Origin: Curtobacterium sp. MCLR17_007
Lineage (GTDB): Bacteria; Actinomycetota; Actinomycetes; Actinomycetales; Microbacteriaceae
Assembly (NCBI RefSeq): GCF_003234655.2
Contig: NZ_CP126271.1
Coordinates: 1,178,001 to 1,242,000, forward strand
Length of the DNA: 64,000 bases
Direction: 5' to 3'
Part shown: piece after piece, positions 52,940-61,552 of the stretch
Layout: each line of letters opens with the position of its first letter
How positions within the stretch are numbered: the stretch's first letter is position 1
The notes under the pieces: model-generated
What the model was told of the DNA's origin: nothing
What the model saw: the letters and a program-made list of their open reading frames with translations, nothing else
Database searches by the model: none
Translations under genes and position numbers: made by a program

Positions 52940-53575
52940 ATGACCGCCTCGGACGGCACCACCACGAAGCGGTTCCCGTGGCGCGGACGGCTGATCCGCA
53001 AGGGTCCCGGCCCCGCGTCGACGGCGAACGTCGCGAACATCATCACCGTCATCCGCATCCTGATGGCGCCGCTCTTCTTCGTCCTGCTGCTGTCGGACGG
53101 CGGGCAGGACACGGCCGTGCGCATCTGGGCCGCGGTGCTGTTCGTCGTGGCGATCGTCACCGACAGCGCCGACGGCATCATCGCCCGCCGCCAGGACCTG
53201 GTGACGGACTTCGGCAAGCTCGTCGACCCCATCGCGGACAAGGTCCTGATCGGCGGCGCACTGGTCGCCCTGTCGATCCTCGGTGAGCTGCCCTGGTACG
53301 TCACGGTCCTGATCATGGTGCGCGAGATCGGCATCACCGTGTTCCGGTTCGCGGTGCTGTCCGACCGCGTCATCCCCGCCAGCCGCGGCGGCAAGATCAA
53401 GACCGTGCTGCAGGCCGTGGCGATCACGCTCGCGCTGTTCCCGTGGTGGGGTTTCGCCGGCGACGTGGCCCACTGGACCAACGGCGTCCTGATGACCGCG
53501 GCGGTGGTCGCCACCGTGCTCAGCGGGCTCGACTACCTGTGGCAGGCGTACCGGCACAACCGGACTGGCGCGTGA
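52940..53575 (+). CDS. pgsA: CDP-diacylglycerol-glycerol-3-phosphate 3-phosphatidyltransferase
   Basis: A 211-residue CDP-alcohol phosphatidyltransferase for phosphatidylglycerol-phosphate (or a related phospholipid). The active-site signature DSADGIIARR..DFGKLVDPIADK holds all the Asp residues that bind CDP and metal; six helices are predicted. The ATG at 52940 has GGGAG about 8 nt upstream and lies just after the ftsK stop; the GTG at 52931 is an alternative. Its stop overlaps the next start (GTGA). The ftsK-pgsA-clgR order matches mycobacteria (pgsA3). Confidence 0.9.
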   Translation: MTASDGTTTKRFPWRGRLIRKGPGPASTANVANIITVIRILMAPLFFVLLLSDGGQDTAVRIWAAVLFVVAIVTDSADGIIARRQDLVTDFGKLVDPIADKVLIGGALVALSILGELPWYVTVLIMVREIGITVFRFAVLSDRVIPASRGGKIKTVLQAVAITLALFPWWGFAGDVAHWTNGVLMTAAVVATVLSGLDYLWQAYRHNRTGA

Positions 53576-54099
53576 ACGGACCCGCCGATCCGTCCCCGGA
53601 CGAGGACCCTGTCCGCATCGCGCCACGGGTGATCGGGGAACTGACCGTCCGCGGTGAATCCCTCGCGGTGGCAGAGTCCCTCACCGGCGGTCTCGTGGTC
53701 TCGACGCTCGTGGGCGTCCCCGGAGCGAGCGCCGTGGTCCGTGGCGGTGTCGTGGCCTACGCGACCCCGGTCAAGGCGTCCGTGCTCGGTGTCTCTGCCT
53801 CGCTGCTGGCCGCGAACGGTGCCGTGGACCCCGAGGTCGCGAGGCAGATGGCGGCCGGGGTCCGGACGGCACTCGCGGTCGACGGCGAGCCCGCCACGTG
53901 GGGGATCAGCACCACGGGCGTCGCCGGACCCGACCCGCAGGACGGCAAGCCGGTCGGCACGGTGTTCGTCGGCATCGCCTCGGCCGACGGCGCCGAGGCG
54001 TTCGCGCTGCACCTCGACGGCGCTCGTGACGCAATCCGACAGCGGACCGTCTCCGAACTCCTGGTACGACTGTTCGCCACGCTCCAGAGTGGGGAATGA
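53572..54099 (+). CDS. CinA-like nicotinamide-nucleotide amidohydrolase (PncC)
   Basis: A 175-residue protein equal to the C-terminal domain of CinA. The motif ESLTGGLV, then VRGGVVAYA, VSASLLAANGAVDPEVARQMAAGVR and STTGVAGPDPQDGKPVGTVFVGIA, match PncC, which deamidates NMN to recycle the pyridine ring. The N-terminal competence-type MoaB-like domain is absent, as is usual in actinobacteria. It overlaps pgsA by 4 nt and is followed by clgR after 154 bp. Confidence 0.88.
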   Translation: MNGPADPSPDEDPVRIAPRVIGELTVRGESLAVAESLTGGLVVSTLVGVPGASAVVRGGVVAYATPVKASVLGVSASLLAANGAVDPEVARQMAAGVRTALAVDGEPATWGISTTGVAGPDPQDGKPVGTVFVGIASADGAEAFALHLDGARDAIRQRTVSELLVRLFATLQSGE

Positions 54100-54159
54100 C
54101 CCGCGTTACCACCGGGTTACATCTCACGCAATCTCCAGCAGGACGGCAGCCCAGGTGGC

Positions 54160-54192
54160 TAGCATGCTGCAACCGGCAACGCTCGTGTTGCC
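54160..54192 (+). promoter_or_regulatory. clgR promoter and palindrome
   Basis: TAGCAT at 54160-54165 is a good -10. The inverted repeat GGCAAC-GCTCGT-GTTGCC follows at 54175-54192, in the position of an operator just downstream of the start point. The leader then runs to the strong AGGAGGAG at 54241-54248. Confidence 0.45.
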
Positions 54193-54253
54193 GAACCCCG
54201 AAACGGTCATCCCGGCCGGTCGGGCGCGGAGACGACAGAGAGGAGGAGTTCTC

Positions 54254-54562
54254 ATGGTTCTCGTTCGTCAGGAAATCGGCGATGTTCTGCGTGACTTCCG
54301 CTTGCAGAAGGGCCGGACCCTCCGTCAGGTCGCGTCCAAGGCCAGCGTTGCGCTCGGGTACCTCAGCGAGGTCGAGCGCGGTCAGAAAGAGGCCAGCTCG
54401 GAGATCCTCGCGTCCGTCGCGGACGCGTTGGACACCCCCATCTCGACGATCATGCGCGAAGTAGGAGACCGTCTCGCCGTGGTCGAGGGACTGGTCCCGG
54501 TCCCGGACATGCTCCCGGACGAACTCGTCGCCGAGTTCGACAACGACCTCGCGGTGCGCTGA
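54254..54562 (+). CDS. clgR: ClgR-like HTH transcriptional regulator
   Basis: A 102-residue single-domain XRE-type regulator. The helix-turn-helix (about residues 8-62) reads RLQKGRTLRQVASKASVALGYLSEVERGQKEASSEILASVADALDTP, the ClgR sequence type that activates clpP, clpC and other proteolysis genes in Corynebacterium, Streptomyces and mycobacteria. Gene order (pgsA, cinA, clgR, then recA) supports the name. The ATG follows AGGAGGAG. The gene usually next in mycobacteria (pspA) is absent; DUF3046 follows instead. A terminator closes the unit. Confidence 0.85.
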   Translation: MVLVRQEIGDVLRDFRLQKGRTLRQVASKASVALGYLSEVERGQKEASSEILASVADALDTPISTIMREVGDRLAVVEGLVPVPDMLPDELVAEFDNDLAVR

Positions 54563-54576
54563 GTCGCACGGCACCT

Positions 54577-54610
54577 GAACGCCCCCGTCGGTCCGCCGGC
54601 GGGGGCGTTC
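54577..54610 (+). terminator. clgR terminator
   Basis: GAACGCCCCC / GGGGGCGTTC stem with an inner CGG/CCG, 14 nt after the stop, followed by TCTCG. Confidence 0.7.
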
Positions 54611-54669
54611 TCGCGTCCGTGGCGTGGACTGCCGATGCCCTGCGTCGCGTCGTGCGCGCCCGGCCGGTC

Positions 54670-54675
54670 TAGCCT
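54670..54675 (+). promoter_or_regulatory. -10 box of DUF3046 gene (leaderless)
   Basis: TAGCCT, 6 nt upstream of the ATG at 54682. Confidence 0.55.
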
Positions 54676-54681
54676 TGTCGG

Positions 54682-54906
54682 ATGCGTGTGAGTGAGTTCT
54701 GGCGGGCCGTCGACCAGGTCTTCGGCGAGGCCTACGGTGCCGTCGTCGCCCGTGACGTCGTGCTCGAGGAGCTGGGCGGTCGCTCGGCCGCCGACGCGAT
54801 CGCCGCAGGAGTGCCGACCCGCAAGGTGTGGGAAGCGCTCTGCGACTCCCAGGACGTCCCCCCAGAGCGCCGTCATGGCAAGGGCCTGCTGGAGCCGCGG
54901 GACTGA
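54682..54906 (+). CDS. DUF3046 protein
   Basis: A 74-residue protein matching DUF3046, a small family found immediately upstream of recA across actinobacteria (mycobacterial Rv2738c). It is all helical, with the family opening MRVSEFWRAVDQVFG and the closing VWEALCDSQDVPPERRHG. The function is unknown. It ends just before the two LexA boxes of recA. The conserved neighbour relation suggests a link to DNA repair, but that is guilt by association. Confidence 0.88.
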   Translation: MRVSEFWRAVDQVFGEAYGAVVARDVVLEELGGRSAADAIAAGVPTRKVWEALCDSQDVPPERRHGKGLLEPRD

Positions 54907-54915
54907 TCGCCGAGG

Positions 54916-54968
54916 TCGAACACGCGTTCGGCGTGTCGCTCGAACGCGTGTTCGACGGGTGGTACGTT
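54916..54968 (+). promoter_or_regulatory. LexA-controlled recA promoter with two SOS boxes
   Basis: Box 1 TCGAACACGCGTTCGG (54916-54931) has one mismatch to the actinobacterial SOS consensus TCGAACnnnnGTTCGA; box 2 TCGAACGCGTGTTCGA (54940-54955) is perfect. Their centres are 24 bp apart. The -10 TACGTT (54963-54968) lies 17 bp after the first six bases of box 2, so LexA would sit on the -35. Confidence 0.85.
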
Positions 54969-55026
54969 CCTGCACATCGGAGTCGAGCGATGCATCCGTC
55001 CACAGGCAACGCGGTGACCGGCAGTC

Positions 55027-55049
55027 ATGTCGGTGGCCAGCCCTAGGTT
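55027..55049 (+). promoter_or_regulatory. RecA-NDp / PafBC-type promoter of recA
   Basis: ATGTCGGTG (55027-55035), 8 nt, then TAGGTT (55044-55049). This matches the RecA-NDp consensus TTGTCRGTG-N8-TAnnnT in all but the first base. Such promoters are activated by PafBC and independent of LexA. Confidence 0.75.
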
Positions 55050-55164
55050 CGGAGGCATCGGGAGACACCCGGAGCCTTGTCCGAGAACCAGCAGCCCTGC
55101 ACCACCGGCTGCTGGGGACCAGACAGCCTACAGGCGGCAGACCACGAGCACGCAGGAGCACACC

Positions 55165-56232
55165 ATGCCTTCACCCGCAGACCGCGAGAAGTCCCTCGAG
55201 ACCGCCCTCGCCCAGATCGACCGGCAGTTCGGCAAGGGTGCAGTCATGCGCCTGGGCTCCGACGACCGCGCCCCGGTCGCCGTCATCCCCACCGGTTCGG
55301 TCGCGCTGGACGTCGCGCTCGGGATCGGTGGTCTCCCGCGCGGCCGCATCATCGAGATCTACGGCCCGGAGTCGTCCGGAAAGACGACCCTGACGATCCA
55401 TGCGATCGCCAACGCCCAGCGCAACGGCGGCATCGCGGCCTTCATCGACGCCGAGCACGCGCTCGACCCGGAGTACGCCAAGAAGCTCGGTGTCGACATC
55501 GACGCCCTCCTCGTGTCGCAGCCGGACACCGCAGAACAGGCCCTCGAGATCGCGGACATGCTCGTCCGCTCGGGGTCCATCGACCTGATCGTGATCGACT
55601 CCGTCGCGGCGCTGGTGCCCCGGGCCGAGATCGAGGGCGAGATGGGTGACTCCCACGTCGGCCTGCAGGCACGCCTCATGTCGCAGGCGCTCCGCAAGCT
55701 GGCCGGTGGCCTGAACCAGACGCAGACCACGATGATCTTCATCAACCAGCTGCGCGAGAAGATCGGCGTGTTCTTCGGTTCCCCGGAGACCACGTCGGGC
55801 GGCAAGGCGCTCAAGTTCTACGCGTCGGTCCGGCTCGACATCCGCCGCATCGAGACCCTGAAGACGGGGACGGACGCGGTCGGCAACCGCACGCGCGTCA
55901 AGGTCGTCAAGAACAAGATGGCGCCGCCTTTCAAGCAGGCCGAGTTCGACATCCTGTACGGCACGGGCATCTCGCGCGAGGGTTCGCTGCTCGACTTCGG
56001 TGTCGACCACAACATCGTCAAGAAGTCCGGCGCCTGGTACACGTACGACGGCGACCAGCTCGGGCAGGGCAAGGAGAACTCGCGTTCCTTCCTGATCCAG
56101 AACCCCGAGATCGCCGCTGAGATCGAAGGCAAGATCCTCGCCAAGCTCGGTGTCGGTGGTGCCAAGCCCGCGGCCGACGCCGCTCCGGTGGAGTCCATCG
56201 AGCCCAAGCTCGCCGCGCGCAAGGGCGCGTGA
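55165..56232 (+). CDS. recA: Recombinase RecA
   Basis: A 355-residue strand-exchange ATPase and co-protease for LexA. Walker A is GPESSGKT (67-74), loop L1/L2 regions ([21 protein letters not shown] and [16 protein letters not shown]) are intact, and no intein is present, unlike M. tuberculosis. The ATG at 55165 is preceded by GGAG. Two promoters serve it (SOS and RecA-NDp), giving leaders of about 190 and 110 nt. Its last codons overlap recX (GTGA). Confidence 0.98.
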   Translation: MPSPADREKSLETALAQIDRQFGKGAVMRLGSDDRAPVAVIPTGSVALDVALGIGGLPRGRIIEIYGPESSGKTTLTIHAIANAQRNGGIAAFIDAEHALDPEYAKKLGVDIDALLVSQPDTAEQALEIADMLVRSGSIDLIVIDSVAALVPRAEIEGEMGDSHVGLQARLMSQALRKLAGGLNQTQTTMIFINQLREKIGVFFGSPETTSGGKALKFYASVRLDIRRIETLKTGTDAVGNRTRVKVVKNKMAPPFKQAEFDILYGTGISREGSLLDFGVDHNIVKKSGAWYTYDGDQLGQGKENSRSFLIQNPEIAAEIEGKILAKLGVGGAKPAADAAPVESIEPKLAARKGA

Positions 56233-57170
56233 GCATCGACGACGACGCGGACCTCGCGCCGGTCACCGACCTGTTCGGTGCGCGGTCCCGTCGTGGTCGG
56301 GGTGCCGCGGGGAAGGGCGACGCGGGCCGTGCCCAGGACGCGTCCGGTGACGACGAGTCGGGCCGCGACGAGTCGACCCGCGTCGAGTCGGGCCGCGACG
56401 CATCGCCTGGCGACGAGGCAGACGCCGACGAGTCGTTCGCCGCTGACGCGGACACGCCGGTCCCGGTGCAGCTCAGGGGCTCACCGGGCCCGTCCGAATG
56501 GGTCTCTCCGGTGGTCGGGGACGGCTCAGGCCGCAGCGCTCGTGCCGAGCAGTCCGGGTACGACACCGAGGACGAAGCATCGGCGCCGACGGCGTCGGTG
56601 TTCTCGATCACGGACGGCGACGAGATCGACCCCGCTGACGCTCCGCGCCCCATCGACGACCAGCGTGCGGACGCCGAGCGCCTCAGCATGCGGGCGCTCG
56701 GACGCAAGGGCATCAGCGAGTCCGAGATGCGCTCGACGCTCACGCGCAACGACCTCGACGCCCAGGTCGTCGAGGACGAGATCGAGCGTCTGACCCGCGT
56801 CGGGTTGCTCGACGACGTGGCGCTGGCGACCGATCTTGTCGACCGGCTGCACGACCGCAAGAGCCTGGGGCGTCAGGGTGTCGTCGCGGAACTCCGCCGC
56901 CGGGGCATCGACCAGGTTGCGATCGACGCGGCCCTCGACGCCGCGGCGGACGATGACGACGACGAGTTCCTGCGGGCGATCGAGCTGGCGCAGAAGCGCG
57001 CCGGGCAGCTGCGGGGGCTCGACCGGGCAACGGCAGAGCGTCGTCTGTCGGGTTTCCTGATGCGCAAGGGCTACAACGGCGGGATCGTGCGGATCGCCGT
57101 CGAACGTGCCCTCGACGGCTCGGCTCCGCCCCGGTCCGGGGGACCGCGCGGTCCCGTCCGGTTCGAGTAG
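56229..57170 (+). CDS. recX: Regulatory protein RecX with long acidic N-terminal extension
   Basis: A 313-residue RecX. The conserved RecX region (about 148-300) has three helical repeats ([58 protein letters not shown]) that inhibit RecA filaments. Typical RecX proteins have 150-200 residues; here about 145 extra N-terminal residues are rich in Asp/Glu/Ser/Arg and contain imperfect repeats ([15 protein letters not shown]), probably disordered. The GTG overlaps the recA stop by 4 bases, ensuring coupled expression after DNA damage. Confidence 0.88.
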   Translation: MSIDDDADLAPVTDLFGARSRRGRGAAGKGDAGRAQDASGDDESGRDESTRVESGRDASPGDEADADESFAADADTPVPVQLRGSPGPSEWVSPVVGDGSGRSARAEQSGYDTEDEASAPTASVFSITDGDEIDPADAPRPIDDQRADAERLSMRALGRKGISESEMRSTLTRNDLDAQVVEDEIERLTRVGLLDDVALATDLVDRLHDRKSLGRQGVVAELRRRGIDQVAIDAALDAAADDDDDEFLRAIELAQKRAGQLRGLDRATAERRLSGFLMRKGYNGGIVRIAVERALDGSAPPRSGGPRGPVRFE

Positions 57171-57234
57171 CGCCGGGCTGGCCGCAGGCAGCTCCCGACC
57201 GACCGGCGGGGCTGCCCGGCGGCCGGTCCCGACC

Positions 57235-57240
57235 TACACT
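57235..57240 (+). promoter_or_regulatory. -10 box of miaB
   Basis: TACACT, 9 nt before the ATG at 57250. Confidence 0.5.
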
Positions 57241-57249
57241 GGGACGATC

Positions 57250-58749
57250 ATGGCGACCGTCGACGCGCAGCCCCGCACCTACGAAGTCCGTACGCACGGC
57301 TGCCAGATGAACGTGCACGACTCCGAGCGGTTGAGCGGCTCGCTCCAGGCAGCCGGGTACGTCGCAGCCGACGGAGCCCAGGCCGACGTCGTCGTGATCA
57401 ACACCTGCGCCGTCCGCGAGAACGCTGACAACCGGCTCTACGGCAACCTGGGGCAGCTCGCCGGCATCAAGCGCGAGCACCCGGGCATGCAGATCGCGGT
57501 CGGCGGGTGCCTGGCGCAGAAGGACAAGGCGGTCATCCTCGAGAAGGCACCCTGGGTCGACGTCGTCTTCGGCACGCACAACATGGGCTCGTTGCCGACC
57601 CTGCTCGAGCGCGCGCGGCACAACGGCGAAGCCCAGCTCGAGATCCTCGAGTCGCTCGAGGTCTTCCCGTCGACGCTGCCGACCAAGCGCGACTCGACGC
57701 ACAGCGGCTGGGTCTCGATCTCGGTCGGGTGCAACAACACGTGCACGTTCTGCATCGTGCCCGCGCTGCGGGGCAAGGAGAAGGACCGTCGCCCGGGTGA
57801 CGTCCTCGCCGAGATACAGGCACTGGTCGACGACGGGGCCATCGAGGTCACGCTGCTCGGGCAGAACGTGAACTCCTACGGCGTGGAGTTCGGCGACCGT
57901 CAGGCCTTCGGCAAGCTGCTGCGGGCGGCCGGGCAGATCGAGGGACTCGAGCGCGTCCGGTTCACCAGCCCGCACCCGGCCGCCTTCACGGACGACGTCA
58001 TCGACGCGATGGCCGAGACCCCGAACGTGATGCCGCAGCTGCACATGCCGCTGCAGTCCGGATCCGACCGGGTGCTCAAGGCGATGCGGCGGAGCTACCG
58101 CAGCGAGCGGTTCCTCGGCATCCTCGACCGGGTCCGAGCCGCCATCCCGCACGCGGCGATCTCGACCGACATCATCGTCGGCTTCCCCGGCGAGACCGAG
58201 CAGGACTTCGAGGACACGCTCCGCGTCGTCGAGCAGGCCCGGTTCGCGTCCGCCTTCACGTTCCAGTACTCCATCCGACCGGGCACCCCGGCGGCGACGA
58301 TGGACGAGCAGCTGCCCAAGGAGGTCGTGCAGGCCCGCTACGAGCGCCTCACGGCCCTGCAGGAGCGCATCACGGCCGAGGAGAACGCGAAGCAGGTCGG
58401 CCGGACCGTCGAGGTCCTGGTGGCGAGCGGCGAGGGCCGGAAGGACGACGCCACGCACCGCCTGTCGGGCCGCGCCGAGGACTCCCGGCTCGTGCACTTC
58501 TCCGTGCCGGCCGGCTTGGACGTCCCGCGGCCGGGCGACGTCGTGACCGTCGAGGTCACGCGCGCGGCGCCGCACTTCCTGGTCGCGGACGCCGCTGCCG
58601 ACGTGCCCCTGCGGGTCCGACGCACCCGTGCCGGTGACGCCTGGGACCTGGCGCAGGCCGAGTCGTGCGGGGTCCCGACCCCCACCGCGGCTGGCGCTGG
58701 TGCACGGCCGGTGTCGCTGGGACTGCCCTCGCTCCGTGTCGGTCGCTGA
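57250..58749 (+). CDS. miaB: tRNA-2-methylthio-N6-dimethylallyladenosine synthase MiaB
   Basis: A 499-residue radical-SAM methylthiotransferase that converts i6A37 in tRNA to ms2i6A. The N-terminal domain has its own cluster ligands (Cys18, Cys53, Cys87), and the radical-SAM motif is C161-NNT-C165-TF-C168. The C-terminal TRAM domain reaches about residue 455; the last 45 residues are a low-complexity tail. It is followed by miaA, which makes its substrate i6A, and whose start overlaps the end of miaB by 14 nt. The ATG at 57250 is the first after the TACACT box. Confidence 0.95.
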   Translation: MATVDAQPRTYEVRTHGCQMNVHDSERLSGSLQAAGYVAADGAQADVVVINTCAVRENADNRLYGNLGQLAGIKREHPGMQIAVGGCLAQKDKAVILEKAPWVDVVFGTHNMGSLPTLLERARHNGEAQLEILESLEVFPSTLPTKRDSTHSGWVSISVGCNNTCTFCIVPALRGKEKDRRPGDVLAEIQALVDDGAIEVTLLGQNVNSYGVEFGDRQAFGKLLRAAGQIEGLERVRFTSPHPAAFTDDVIDAMAETPNVMPQLHMPLQSGSDRVLKAMRRSYRSERFLGILDRVRAAIPHAAISTDIIVGFPGETEQDFEDTLRVVEQARFASAFTFQYSIRPGTPAATMDEQLPKEVVQARYERLTALQERITAEENAKQVGRTVEVLVASGEGRKDDATHRLSGRAEDSRLVHFSVPAGLDVPRPGDVVTVEVTRAAPHFLVADAAADVPLRVRRTRAGDAWDLAQAESCGVPTPTAAGAGARPVSLGLPSLRVGR

Positions 58750-59782
58750 CGCGGCGGTGCCGGGCGACCCGGAGCTGGGCGACCCGGAGCCGCGCGACCA
58801 GGACCCGACGCACGATCTCGGCGCGATCGACGGTCTCGTCGCGACCGACGGTCTCGTCGCGACCGACGGTCTCGTCGCGATCGTCGGCGCGACCGGGACC
58901 GGCAAGTCCGACCTGGCGATCGCCGTGGCCGACCGGTTCCGCGAGCAGGGACGGCGCGCCGAGGTCGTCAACGCCGACGCGATGCAGTTCTACCGGGGGA
59001 TGGACATCGGCACAGCGAAGGTGCCGCCCGGGGAACGCCACGGCATCCCGCACCACCAGCTCGACGTGCTCGACGTCACGGACGAGGCCAGCGTCGCCGC
59101 CTACCAGCGCGACGCCCGGGCGACGATCGACCGGATCGTGGGCGACGGCGGTGTCGCGGTGCTCGTCGGCGGCAGCGGGCTGTACGTGTCCTCGGTGTTG
59201 TACGAGCTCGACTTCCCGGGGACGGACCCGGACCTCCGCGCCGAACTCGAACGCGAGCACGAGCAGCACGGGCCGAACGTGCTGCTCGCACGCCTGCGGG
59301 AACTGGACCCCGCGGCGGCGGCGACCATCGACGCCCGCAACCCGCGGCGCCTGATCCGCGCCGTCGAGATCGCGAGCCGATCGGACCGCGTGACCACGAG
59401 CCTCCCGTCCGCGCCGCAGGCATGGCGACCCGCCACGGTCCTCCGGCTGCACCGCGAACGGGAGCAGCTCGTGTCGGCCCTGCACGCACGAGCCGCCCGG
59501 ATGTTCGCCGACGGACTCGTCGACGAGGTCGCAGCGCTCCGCGATCGCGGTCTCGAGCAGGGGCGGACCGCGCGCGCGGCGATCGGGTACTCGCAGGCCC
59601 TCGAGGTCCTGCACGGCACGTCGACGCTCGACGAGGCGGTCGAGGCGACCGGCATCGCGACGCGCAAGTACGCCAGACGGCAGGTGTCCTGGTTCCGCCG
59701 GTACGCCGAGGCGCAGGTGCTCGACGTCACCGGGAACGACCGCGGGGACCTCTCGGCGCTGGCCCGTAGGATCGTGCCGTGA
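58736..59782 (+). CDS. miaA: tRNA dimethylallyltransferase MiaA, with repeat-bearing N-terminus
   Basis: A 348-residue prenyltransferase that adds the dimethylallyl group to A37 of tRNA. The P-loop GATGTGKS starts at residue 51; [18 protein letters not shown] and [12 protein letters not shown] follow as in the family, and AAIGYSQAL and [15 protein letters not shown] close the domain. Most MiaA proteins begin within a few residues of the P-loop; here about 45 extra residues precede it, including three copies of DGLVAT/I (DNA repeat 58829-58882). The GTG at 58736 is the farthest reasonable start; the GTG at 58757 is an alternative. Confidence 0.92.
   Translation: MSVADAAVPGDPELGDPEPRDQDPTHDLGAIDGLVATDGLVATDGLVAIVGATGTGKSDLAIAVADRFREQGRRAEVVNADAMQFYRGMDIGTAKVPPGERHGIPHHQLDVLDVTDEASVAAYQRDARATIDRIVGDGGVAVLVGGSGLYVSSVLYELDFPGTDPDLRAELEREHEQHGPNVLLARLRELDPAAAATIDARNPRRLIRAVEIASRSDRVTTSLPSAPQAWRPATVLRLHREREQLVSALHARAARMFADGLVDEVAALRDRGLEQGRTARAAIGYSQALEVLHGTSTLDEAVEATGIATRKYARRQVSWFRRYAEAQVLDVTGNDRGDLSALARRIVP
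58829..58882 (+). repeat. 18-bp in-frame tandem repeat in miaA
   Basis: Three copies of GACGGTCTCGTCGCGACC, the last with ATC at the end, encoding (DGLVAT)2-DGLVAI. They sit directly before the P-loop. Confidence 0.9.
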
Positions 59783-60669
59783 CCGAGCTGCACTTCACCA
59801 AGGGCCAGGGGACCGGCAACGACTTCGTCCTGTTCGCCGACCCCGACGCCACGGTCGACCTGACGCCGGACCGCATCCGTGCCATCGCCGACCGCCGGTT
59901 CGGCGTGGGTGCCGACGGGGTGATCCGGGCCGTGCGGTCCGATGCGCTTCCCGAGGGGCGTGCCGTCGTCGAGCAGGCCCCCGAGGCCACCTGGTTCATG
60001 GACTACCACAACGCCGACGGCACCGTCGCCGAGATGTGCGGCAACGGCATCCGGGTGTTCGCGCGGTACCTGACCGAGTCCGGCCTCGTCGACCTGCAGC
60101 CCGGCGAGACCCTGTCGGTCGGCAGCCGCAAGGGCGTCGTCGACGTCCAGCGCCAGGCGAACGGGTTCGCCGCCGACCTGGGGCGCTGGGGCCTCGGCAT
60201 CGAGGGCGGTGGCGCGTCCGACGTGCTCGTGCGGGCGAAGAACCTCGACCGTGCGCGTCCGGGCCTGGGGATCGACGTGGGCAATCCACACGTGGTGGTG
60301 GCCGTCGCGACGGACGACGAGCTCGCGGGGCTCGACCTGACCTACGTGCCCGTCCTCGACCCGACTCCCGCGGCCGGGGCGAACGTCGAGTTCGTGCTGC
60401 CCGGCGACCCGCTGGTGCAGGACGGCGTCGGGCAGATCACGATGCGCGTGCACGAGCGCGGCAGCGGGGAGACCCTGTCGTGTGGCACCGGGGCAGTCGC
60501 CGCGGCGCTGGCGACGCGGCACTGGGCGGGAGCGTCCGCGCCGGACACCTGGCGGGTGCGGGTGCCGGGCGGGGTCGTCACGGTGCGCATGTTCGCGGCC
60601 GAGGACGGCGAACACGTCTCGCTGGCCGGACCTGCCGAGCTCGTCTTCTCCGGGGACCTGACGGTCTGA
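59779..60669 (+). CDS. dapF: Diaminopimelate epimerase
   Basis: A 296-residue cofactor-free racemase that turns LL-DAP into meso-DAP for peptidoglycan and lysine. The two catalytic thiols are Cys87 in EMCGNG and Cys235 in SCGTG, in the expected halves of the pseudo-dimeric fold. It overlaps the miaA stop by 4 bases (GTGA), so it is part of the miaB-miaA-dapF unit. DapA and DapB are encoded about 15-19 kb upstream in the same window. Confidence 0.96.
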   Translation: MTELHFTKGQGTGNDFVLFADPDATVDLTPDRIRAIADRRFGVGADGVIRAVRSDALPEGRAVVEQAPEATWFMDYHNADGTVAEMCGNGIRVFARYLTESGLVDLQPGETLSVGSRKGVVDVQRQANGFAADLGRWGLGIEGGGASDVLVRAKNLDRARPGLGIDVGNPHVVVAVATDDELAGLDLTYVPVLDPTPAAGANVEFVLPGDPLVQDGVGQITMRVHERGSGETLSCGTGAVAAALATRHWAGASAPDTWRVRVPGGVVTVRMFAAEDGEHVSLAGPAELVFSGDLTV

Positions 60670-60677
60670 TGGTCTGA

Positions 60678-60725
60678 CCGTCTGACGGACCGACCGTCTG
60701 ACGGTCTGACCGTCTGACGGACCGA
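60678..60725. repeat. 16-bp tandem repeat after dapF
   Basis: Three copies of a 16-bp unit beginning CCGTCTGACGG (at 60678, 60694 and 60710). Each unit is itself a near-perfect palindrome (CCGTC-T-GACGG). It starts 9 nt after the dapF stop and may act as a terminator. Confidence 0.8.
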
Positions 60726-60802
60726 TGGCGGTCGCAGGACTCGCCGCTCGCGTTCGGCGAGGTCGCTCGGTGCGTCGGCTCGGCGAGCGCTGGGCGGCAG
60801 AT

Positions 60803-60840
60803 CGCGCAACGTCGGTGGACATACTGCGGCGCGTTGCGCG
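60803..60840. terminator. Hairpin between convergent dapF and methyltransferase
   Basis: CGCGCAACG / CGTTGCGCG arms with a 20-nt loop, 37 nt before the methyltransferase stop. Bidirectional termination is possible. Confidence 0.35.
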
Positions 60841-60876
60841 ACCTCGGATGCCCGGGGCCGCCGACCGCCCGCCCCG

Positions 60877-61491
60877 CTACTCCGCCGCCCGGTGGACGCG
60901 CAGGACGCGGAAGCCCTTGTCGGTCGTCGACCGCGTGACCTGGAACGACGACCCGAGCGCGTCATGCAGCCACCGCTGGAGCGAGTCGCCGCCGAGGTCC
61001 TTCGAGACGACCAGCCAGGCGTCCCCGGCGACCTCGAGCCGGGGGAGCCAGGTCATGAGGATGTCATGGAGCTCGTCCTTGCCCACGCGGATCGGCGGGT
61101 TCGACCAGATCGTGCGGAAGCGCAGATCGGCAGGGACGGCATCCGGGAGCCCGATCGACACGTTCGCGGCGCCCGCGACCTGGGCGTTGTGCCGCGCCAG
61201 GTCGAGCACACGCTCGTTGACGTCGACGCCCCACACCGTGGCGTCGGGGGAGTGCAGCGCCATCGTGATCGCGATGGGTCCCCAGCCGCAGCCCACGTCG
61301 AGCAGTGCGCCGTCGGGTGCGGGCGGCGGCACCGAGCCGAGCAGCACGCGAGTGCCGCGGTCGATGCCGTCCGGGCTGAAGACCCCGGCGGCGGTGGTGA
61401 GCGAGAGCGTCCGACCGGCCAGGGTGACGGAGATCTGGCGCGGGCGCGCCGGGCTCTCCGGGGTGGCCGAGAAGTAGTGGTCGTTCGCCAT
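60877..61491 (-). CDS. Class I SAM-dependent methyltransferase (RsmC-like)
   Basis: A 204-residue methyltransferase. The SAM motif I is LLDVGCGWGPIAITMAL, and the catalytic NPPI (Asn131-Ile134) marks N-methyltransferases acting on exocyclic amino groups, as in RsmC/RsmD-type 16S or 23S rRNA enzymes. The N-terminal half of RsmC (pseudo-domain) is missing, as in single-domain family members. The ATG at 61491 has a minus-strand TACGGT box (61498-61503) 6 nt away, so it is leaderless. It is divergent from hflX. Confidence 0.84.
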   Translation of the reverse strand: MANDHYFSATPESPARPRQISVTLAGRTLSLTTAAGVFSPDGIDRGTRVLLGSVPPPAPDGALLDVGCGWGPIAITMALHSPDATVWGVDVNERVLDLARHNAQVAGAANVSIGLPDAVPADLRFRTIWSNPPIRVGKDELHDILMTWLPRLEVAGDAWLVVSKDLGGDSLQRWLHDALGSSFQVTRSTTDKGFRVLRVHRAAE

Positions 61492-61497
61492 GGAAGA

Positions 61498-61503
61498 ACC
61501 GTA
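61498..61503 (-). promoter_or_regulatory. -10 box of methyltransferase gene (leaderless)
   Basis: Minus-strand TACGGT, 6 nt upstream of the ATG at 61491. Confidence 0.45.
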
Positions 61504-61552
61504 CCGGCTGACCCGTGTGTCCTGGCAGCGCCGGAGGTACCCTGTGGACAGC

